This document shows, piece by piece, positions 1 to 3,792 of a stretch of DNA of 10,656 nucleotides. Position 1 is the first letter of the stretch. The number at the start of each line of letters is the position of its first letter. Below the pieces are notes generated by a model. That model saw nothing but the letters and a program-made list of their open reading frames with translations. It had not been told where the DNA came from and searched no databases. The stretch is taken from the NCBI GenBank assembly GCA_028274885.1, contig JAQCMX010000064.1, positions 1 to 10,656 of the forward strand. The letters are read 5' to 3'. The translations under genes and the position numbers were made by a program. The stretch is from Haloarculaceae archaeon. GTDB taxonomy: Archaea; Halobacteriota; Halobacteria; Halobacteriales; Haloarculaceae.

Positions 1-53
1 GCCGGAAGCCTGTCGGTGGATTCGACGGACACGGCCGACTCCGAGACGGGCAT
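1..53 (-). CDS. N-terminal fragment of an unidentified protein (runs off left edge)
   Basis: The reverse strand opens with ATG at 53-51 and reads MPVSESAVSVESTDRLP without a stop to the edge of the window, so only about 17 codons are visible and no family can be named. Two things support it as a real start. Its ATG overlaps the TAA stop of the upstream zinc-finger gene (TAATG), a usual arrangement for translational coupling. A GGAGG Shine-Dalgarno match (plus-strand 63-67) lies nine bases before the ATG, inside the end of the upstream gene. The Ser/Val/Glu-rich start resembles haloarchaeal N-terminal tails in general but is not diagnostic. It is probably co-transcribed with the zinc-finger gene. 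Confidence 0.5.
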   Translation of the reverse strand, partial: MPVSESAVSVESTDRLP

Positions 54-259
54 TACGAGTCGCCTCCGGGGTCTTCGAGCACCGCTCGTGCGATCACACT
101 CTTTCGGTGGCTGGTCTGCAGGTGAGCGTAGACGCTGGTCTCCTCGGCAGCCGAAAAGCCACAGAGTGGACAGGCGTGTCCACCGTCGGTCGTCATCTCC
201 TGGGCCCACTCGTGTCTGTCGGTCGATCTGTCGACGTCGGGGGATGTCGGCTGTTGCAT
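53..259 (-). CDS. Small C2H2 zinc-finger protein
   Basis: A 68-residue acidic protein with one classical C2H2 finger: Cys30-x2-Cys33 (CPLCGF), then His46 and His51 in a YAHLQTSH segment, giving Cys-x2-Cys-x12-His-x4-His. Single-finger proteins of 50-80 residues are common in haloarchaea and are usually taken to be nucleic-acid-binding or regulatory; no target can be deduced here. The N-terminal 25 residues are polar and likely disordered, and the last 15 form a short tail. The start at 259 gives the longest frame; Met22 (base 196) is a possible alternative that keeps the finger intact. No clear TATA box is seen upstream of either start. The stop overlaps the start of the next gene (TAATG), so the two are probably one transcript. 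Confidence 0.72.
   Translation of the reverse strand: MQQPTSPDVDRSTDRHEWAQEMTTDGGHACPLCGFSAAEETSVYAHLQTSHRKSVIARAVLEDPGGDS
63..67 (-). promoter_or_regulatory. Shine-Dalgarno site for the edge gene
   Basis: GGAGG on the minus strand, nine bases before the ATG at 53. It lies inside the last codons of the zinc-finger gene, which suggests internal initiation or re-initiation on a two-gene mRNA. Most other starts in this window appear leaderless, so an SD here fits an operon-internal gene. Confidence 0.45.
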
Positions 260-614
260 ACACGTGATAATTCCCGATGCAAGTGAAAGAGTTTTCTAGG
301 AGATGACCTGTTCGGTGGGAAGTGATCTGTACCGGTACGAGCTCTCCCGAGAGCGGTTCTGAATCGCGAGTACCGGAAACGGTGCTGTACCTATCAGAAA
401 CGTACAGAGAGCTATCGACTGCTCAATAGTGGTCTGTTAGGAAACTAGCATCGTTTATTACCTTGACCCGGGAAAAAATGATTGTCGTGTTCGCCAGCCC
501 TGTGATGTCGTGTTTCGGTGTCTCCCACATGTAACACGCCCCGTCACGAACCCGTCCGCCTGTCCAGGTTGAACCATGCCACGTCTTCCGGGTTCTCGTG
601 CTGGCGCGCACGTC

Positions 615-645
615 CTGGCACCGGGGGTTGTGCCAGCGCCTTTTT
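615..645 (+). terminator. Hairpin plus T5, terminator-like
   Basis: CTGGCAC (615-621) and GTGCCAG (630-636) form a perfect 7-bp stem with an 8-base loop, extended by GGCG (603-606) pairing with CGCC (637-640), then TTTTT at 641-645. On the plus strand this has the look of an intrinsic terminator. Archaea end transcription mainly at T-runs without needing a hairpin, and the same T-run may instead be part of a TATA box, so the call is tentative. Confidence 0.25.
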
Positions 646-647
646 AT
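641..647 (+). promoter_or_regulatory. TATA-like box upstream of the hairpin region
   Basis: TTTTTAT, resembling the haloarchaeal TTTWWW box. By the spacing of the other promoters in this window, transcription would begin near 668-673, just ahead of the 80-base hairpin. The first ATG after it (666) is slightly too close for a normal leaderless start, which argues for an untranslated RNA if the box is active. It overlaps the T-run of the hairpin at 615-636, so the two readings compete. Confidence 0.3.
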
Positions 648-702
648 CTCGCGGAAAACAACCGTATGGGCTGTGGGATGACCGGCGGACAGTCGGTGAC
701 AC

Positions 703-792
703 TCATACTGACGGCTATAACTTCGTGAGCATATTCGACCCTACGGGGGGTCGAAATTGCTCGTGGGCTTATAGCCGTTAGTATCATACTGA
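703..792. repeat. 9-bp direct repeat flanking the palindrome
   Basis: TCATACTGA occurs at 703-711 and again at 784-792, an offset of 81 bases. It could be a target-site duplication around a 72-base insert (712-783), but the palindrome runs through part of the repeat, so a duplication arising inside the element is equally possible. Removing 81 bases would join the 20-codon frame at 666 to a downstream hydrophobic stretch ending at a TAA before 852, giving 33 codons. Confidence 0.5.
705..784. repeat. 80-base near-perfect palindrome
   Basis: Arms 705-742 and 747-784 pair in one continuous register (paired positions sum to 1489). The outer 16 bases ATACTGACGGCTATAA and TTATAGCCGTTAGTAT match at 15 of 16. 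Inner blocks 727-731/758-762 and 734-741/748-755 match exactly. Counting plus-strand G-U pairs, only 721/768, 732/757 and 733/756 fail among 38 pairs. Such a structure can be a stem-loop RNA, the hairpin end of an IS200/IS605-type element, or a miniature inverted-repeat element. No transposase lies nearby and no second copy was noticed in the window. Confidence 0.85.
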
Positions 793-895
793 TTACTGCG
801 GCTATTTTTGTGCCCATGCCGCAGATTTCGATGCGTCCAGGCGTGTAACACATATGTTGCGTTTCTTCGGTGGGACAGACTCGCAGTGAACAGTA

Positions 896-2077
896 TCAGA
901 CAAGGCTGGTCACCGTCAGGAAGAGACCGTAGCTCAGGAGTAACGCACCGACAAGCGATGCGACCCACGCGAGGATGGTATAGCCCATCTTGGCGCCGCT
1001 TACCTCCCCGTCCTCGCTCCGCGCAGCGTAGCCGCTGCCGATTATCGCAGAGACGATTATCTCGTTGAACGAGACAGGGATACCGAAAAAGACAGCCGTC
1101 TGTGCGATCGCAAACGAGGGAATGAGTGCGGCGATCGACCGGCGCGGCCCCAGCGAGGAGTAATCCTGCGAGAGTGCCTTGATCATGCGTGGTGCGCCGG
1201 TCCAGGAACCGATCAGCAACCCCAGTCCGCCACCGAAGAGGATTGCGACCAGGGGCAGTTCGTATTCCGACAGCAACGGCAACAGCGGCCCGAGCGCGAG
1301 TCCGACCTGGCTGCCGCCGGCAGAGAACGCGACGAGTCCGCCGAGCGCGAGCAGGAACCGTCGCTGTGCGCGCTCGGGATCGATCCTCGTCCGCCGGGCG
1401 ACGATACCACCGACAAGTACAGCCAGCACTAACGACATCGCCGCGTAGGTCACCACACCGCCCCCGATCTCCGCGACGACGGTCTGTGCCAGCGACCGCT
1501 GCTCGTCGTCGGGGCCCAGAAAGACAAACTGGACGTTGGCGAGGATCAGCCCGACCACCCCGCCCAGTAGCGAGATCGTGGGGGTGTCGGGGAGATCGTC
1601 GCTTCGGAGCATCCGGGCGGTCGCATACGCGATGCCGCCGCCGACAAACGGTGTCGCGACCCACAGTGTGAGTATCTCCACGTACTTCCCCCAGGCCGGG
1701 TCCCCACCCATCGCCAGGCCGGTCCCGACCACCGCGCCGGTGACGGTAAATGCCGTCGCGATCGGGTAACCGGTGAAGATGCCGATGGCGACGAGCGACG
1801 CGGCGACGAGCAGCGCAACCGTCGCAGCCGTCGCAGAGAGGGGATCGCCGATAATCAGGTCCCGACCCACCGCCTCGGTGACGTTGCCCCCCTGTACCAC
1901 CGCACCGAGCAGGCCGAGAATCCCGACGAGAAACCCCGCCCGCATGATCGAGATGGCGTTGGCACCGACCGCCGGGGCAAACGGCGTCGACCCGGACGAA
2001 CCTGCACCGATCGCCCACGCCATAAATAGGCTCGCAAGTCCTGCAACTAACACCGTCACGAGCCCTAAACCGGCCAT
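896..2077 (-). CDS. PiT-family permease (annotated inorganic phosphate transporter)
   Basis: A 393-residue integral membrane protein with about ten hydrophobic segments and the internal two-fold repeat of the PiT/PHO4 family, which moves phosphate (or sulfate) across the cytoplasmic membrane with Na+ or H+. The first repeat starts at Trp21-Ala-Ile-Gly-Ala and runs into a VGANAISIMRAG stretch (37-48) and GAVVQGG (58-64). The second has SAGGSQVGLALGPL at 252-265, and a later SFNEIIVSA segment. Odd point: the usual GANDxANA signature is GAGSSGST (24-31) in the first repeat and GGSQVGLA (254-261) in the second, so the Asn-Asp pair is missing from both. Substrate and coupling ion should therefore be treated as open, although the fold assignment is firm. 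The gene follows hjc on the same strand after 130 bases and probably has its own promoter. No Shine-Dalgarno site is visible; the start fits the family N-terminus, which begins with the first helix. Confidence 0.88.
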   Translation of the reverse strand: MAGLGLVTVLVAGLASLFMAWAIGAGSSGSTPFAPAVGANAISIMRAGFLVGILGLLGAVVQGGNVTEAVGRDLIIGDPLSATAATVALLVAASLVAIGIFTGYPIATAFTVTGAVVGTGLAMGGDPAWGKYVEILTLWVATPFVGGGIAYATARMLRSDDLPDTPTISLLGGVVGLILANVQFVFLGPDDEQRSLAQTVVAEIGGGVVTYAAMSLVLAVLVGGIVARRTRIDPERAQRRFLLALGGLVAFSAGGSQVGLALGPLLPLLSEYELPLVAILFGGGLGLLIGSWTGAPRMIKALSQDYSSLGPRRSIAALIPSFAIAQTAVFFGIPVSFNEIIVSAIIGSGYAARSEDGEVSGAKMGYTILAWVASLVGALLLSYGLFLTVTSLV

Positions 2078-2097
2078 GTTTCCGTGTCGTTACTGGA

Positions 2098-2115
2098 GCA
2101 CCCGTATGAGGGTGC
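2098..2115. other. Hairpin between hjc and the permease gene
   Basis: GCACCC (2098-2103) and GGGTGC (2110-2115) form a perfect 6-bp stem with a 6-base loop, 20 bases before the permease ATG on the minus strand. It could sit in the permease 5' leader (a CTTTTGAT sequence near 2160-2167 on the minus strand is a weak TATA candidate) or help end the hjc message. There is no T-run beside it. Confidence 0.4.
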
Positions 2116-2207
2116 CGGTCTCGCCTTTCCGATCCACTCCCCGTGGTCCTCGCAGCGAACGATCAAAAGGGCCAGCAAACACCGGCTGCGACGTGAGCCG
2201 GTCCGTG

Positions 2208-2729
2208 TCACTCCAGCATCGCCACGCCGTCCTCGGCAGCGAGGTCGCCTCGCTCGACAGCCGCGAGTATCTCCCGGATATCCTCCGTGGTGTCCTCCTC
2301 GCGCTCGCGTGTGATCTCCTCGAGTGTAACCTTCTTTGAGTGGCCGGTAAACTCCGCAAGGTCGGTTCCGGACTCGAGTGCGGTCGTCTTTTTGACGCGG
2401 TAGTTGCCGCCATCGGTCTGGTGGAGATCGTCAGGATGAAAAAAGTACCAGTCCTCCCGGTCGAAGCGGACACCGATTCGCGGTTTGGCGCCGAAATTGC
2501 GGGCGAAATACACCAGCGCGTACACCTCCTGACCGTCGAGATAGATCGGGTCCCCGGCGGACGATTTCGCCTCGATCGCGTAGAAGTGCTCCCCGTCACC
2601 CGCCAGCACGTCCGGCAACTCGCGGTCGGTTGCACTCCCGCTTGCTGGCGCCCGCATCACCGCAAACCCCGCCCCGTCGAGCTTGTTGACCAACTCACGT
2701 TCCCGGCGGTCGCCTTTCGCGTTGGACAT
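2208..2729 (-). CDS. hjc: Holliday junction resolvase Hjc
   Basis: A 173-residue archaeal Hjc of the PD-(D/E)xK nuclease fold, which cuts four-way DNA junctions symmetrically during recombination and fork repair. The N-terminal core shows the family order: GDRRERELVNKL with Glu10 (matching Pyrococcus Glu9), FAVMRAPASGS with the Arg/Ser loop, PDVLAG with Asp40 (Asp33 in Pyrococcus), and AIEAK with Glu53 and Lys55 (Glu46/Lys48). All four active-site positions are present. The typical protein is 120-140 residues; this one carries an extra acidic C-terminal tail of about 45 residues (after 128) of unknown role, seen in haloarchaeal relatives by my recollection. A TATA-like box lies 28-29 bases upstream of the ATG, so the message is probably leaderless and independent of the creatininase-family gene behind it. 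Confidence 0.93.
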   Translation of the reverse strand: MSNAKGDRRERELVNKLDGAGFAVMRAPASGSATDRELPDVLAGDGEHFYAIEAKSSAGDPIYLDGQEVYALVYFARNFGAKPRIGVRFDREDWYFFHPDDLHQTDGGNYRVKKTTALESGTDLAEFTGHSKKVTLEEITREREEDTTEDIREILAAVERGDLAAEDGVAMLE

Positions 2730-2753
2730 TTACCGGCGCTCGGTCGCCGAGCC

Positions 2754-2762
2754 TCTTAAAAC
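2754..2762 (-). promoter_or_regulatory. TATA box of hjc
   Basis: GTTTTAAGA on the minus strand, centred 28-29 bases before the hjc ATG. This spacing places the transcription start at or within a few bases of the start codon, the leaderless arrangement common in haloarchaea. Confidence 0.6.
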
Positions 2763-2921
2763 GTACTACCGGCTGTTCGGGTGGTTGTCGCCGTTCCGGG
2801 GCCAGGTGAGCGGCTGTCATAGTGATTACCGCGAGTCTTTACCGCGGTGGTGTCGCTTGTTTCGTGTATCGGCCCCTGAAACAGCCAATTCGAGACAGCC
2901 GGCCAGAATTACTAATCAGTA

Positions 2922-3692
2922 TCAGACGTGATCAGCAGGCATGAGCGACTCGAAAGGTTGGTCTGCGAGCCAGTCACAGAGTTTGACCAGCTGGGCCGAC
3001 GCCTCCTCGAACAGCTGCTCGCCGGCCTCGGCGGTGGCATCGGTCTGGTCGCCCAACACCCCGTTTGGCACATCGTCGATCGCATCGTAAAACGTCCGGG
3101 CACCGAACTGCTCCCCCATCCCGTCCTCCCAGTCGACGAGCCCCCCGTCGCGTGCCTCCGTCAGTCGCCCCTCGGCGACCAGCTCGGGGGCGAGATGCTG
3201 TATCATCGCGGTTTCCTTGGGGCCGCCGTGGGGCCCGTTGGCCGCAAAGAGATCGTCGACCAGCTCCGGGATGCTCTCGTTCCACATCCACTCGATCGCG
3301 TAGAGGAGTTCGTCATCACGGAGACGGCGGCCGACCTCCCGGAGGTGGTCGACGTTTCCCCCGTGGGCGTTGACGTAGATCACCCGGTCGATGCCGTGGT
3401 ACGCGAGGTTTCGCGTGAGCGATTCGACGTAGTCACGGAAAACGGGTGCATCGACCCACATCGTCCCGTGGAACTGCCGGTGGTGGGGGCTCACGCCAAC
3501 CGTGATCGTCGGCGTGCAGAGATACCCTGTCCGGTCGGCAGCCTCCCGGGCGAACGCCTCCGCTATCATGTGATCAGTTCCCTCGGGGAGGTGAGGGCCG
3601 TGCTGTTCTGTCGATCCGACCGGTACCAGTGCGAGTGACTCCTCCTGGAAGTACTCCCCCAGGTCCGGCCACGTCTCGTCTGCGATGTACAT
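2922..3692 (-). CDS. Creatininase-family metal-dependent amidohydrolase (ArfB-like candidate)
   Basis: A 256-residue cytosolic enzyme of the creatininase fold. Metal-binding signatures are in order: VGSTEQHGPHLPEGTD with Glu29, His31 and Asp40; a HHRQFHGT segment (70-77); VNAHGGN (107-113) with His110; and HGGPKET (155-161) with Glu160. These fit the two-metal centre of creatininase and of its archaeal relative ArfB, which hydrolyses the formyl group of the formamidopyrimidine intermediate in riboflavin and F420 synthesis. True creatinine degradation is unlikely in a haloarchaeon, so ArfB or a related amide hydrolase is the better guess, but mycofactocin-type (MftE) and uncharacterised members share the same motifs. 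Neighbours give no pathway clue. The start codon fits the family N-terminus; no clear TATA box or SD was found before it. The gene is divergent from leuS across 100 bases. Confidence 0.85.
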   Translation of the reverse strand: MYIADETWPDLGEYFQEESLALVPVGSTEQHGPHLPEGTDHMIAEAFAREAADRTGYLCTPTITVGVSPHHRQFHGTMWVDAPVFRDYVESLTRNLAYHGIDRVIYVNAHGGNVDHLREVGRRLRDDELLYAIEWMWNESIPELVDDLFAANGPHGGPKETAMIQHLAPELVAEGRLTEARDGGLVDWEDGMGEQFGARTFYDAIDDVPNGVLGDQTDATAEAGEQLFEEASAQLVKLCDWLADQPFESLMPADHV

Positions 3693-3761
3693 ACGCGGTT
3701 ATCGGACCGGGTGTGTATGACTCTGATGGATGTGTTCGCCGTCCATCGGGGATGTGGTAGG

Positions 3762-3769
3762 TATTTTAC
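3762..3769 (+). promoter_or_regulatory. TATA box of leuS
   Basis: TATTTTAC, centred about 27 bases before the leuS ATG and preceded by a G-rich stretch. The spacing predicts a leaderless leuS message. It lies in the 100-base gap shared with the divergent creatininase-family gene. Confidence 0.6.
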
Positions 3770-3792
3770 GCCCGGGACGCTGACAGGGGCAT

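Larger units (their letters stand above)
668..810 (+). ncRNA. Candidate structured RNA of about 140 nt
   Basis: Inferred from three parts in the right order: a TATA-like box (641-647), a long hairpin (705-784) and a T-run at 805-809 that could end transcription. In the hairpin, six base pairs that are not Watson-Crick are G-U wobbles on the plus strand and would be A-C clashes on the minus strand, which favours a plus-strand RNA. The apex can form CCC-UACG-GGG, a UNCG-type tetraloop. No known RNA family is recognised and both ends are estimates. A decayed mobile-element end is the main alternative. Confidence 0.3.
260..895. other. Gene-poor 636-base region with structured elements
   Basis: No convincing protein gene. 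Open frames here (for example plus 518-781 and minus 423-611) lack the acidic composition of the neighbouring proteins. The region holds a GTACCGGTAC palindrome (329-338), a GCTCTC/GAGAGC hairpin (341-354), a TATA-like TTTATTA (454-460), a 7-bp hairpin followed by five T (615-645), a TATA-like TTTTTAT (641-647), an 80-base near-palindrome (705-784) and a T-run (805-809). Two tiny plus-strand frames follow the TATA-like boxes, 478-534 (18 codons) and 666-728 (20 codons, MGCGMTGGQS start); neither is supported as a gene. The region lies between the left end of the permease gene and the zinc-finger promoter area, so it could host an untranslated RNA or a relic of a small mobile element. Confidence 0.6.

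Noticed and set aside
478..534. 18-codon plus-strand frame after TTTATTA (454-460)
   Set aside because: Too short, wrong spacing and no supporting motif.
666..728. 20-codon plus-strand frame after the TATA-like box
   Set aside because: The ATG is about 22 bases from the box centre, too close for a leaderless start, and the peptide matches nothing I recognise. Kept only as a note on the region.
518..781. 87-residue plus-strand frame in the gene-poor region
   Set aside because: Neutral to basic, Cys/Arg/Ser-rich composition unlike haloarchaeal proteins, and it runs through the palindrome.
644..853. 69-residue minus-strand frame across the palindrome
   Set aside because: Its hydrophobic segments arise from the palindrome being read in register on both strands; no SD or TATA box supports it.
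741..2018. 425-residue minus-strand open frame
   Set aside because: It overlaps the PiT permease in another frame; it is Arg/Gly-rich and low-complexity, a typical shadow frame in GC-rich DNA.
2928..3638. 236-residue plus-strand frame opposite the creatininase-family gene
   Set aside because: Mirror-frame shadow; the minus-strand protein has all the metal-binding motifs.
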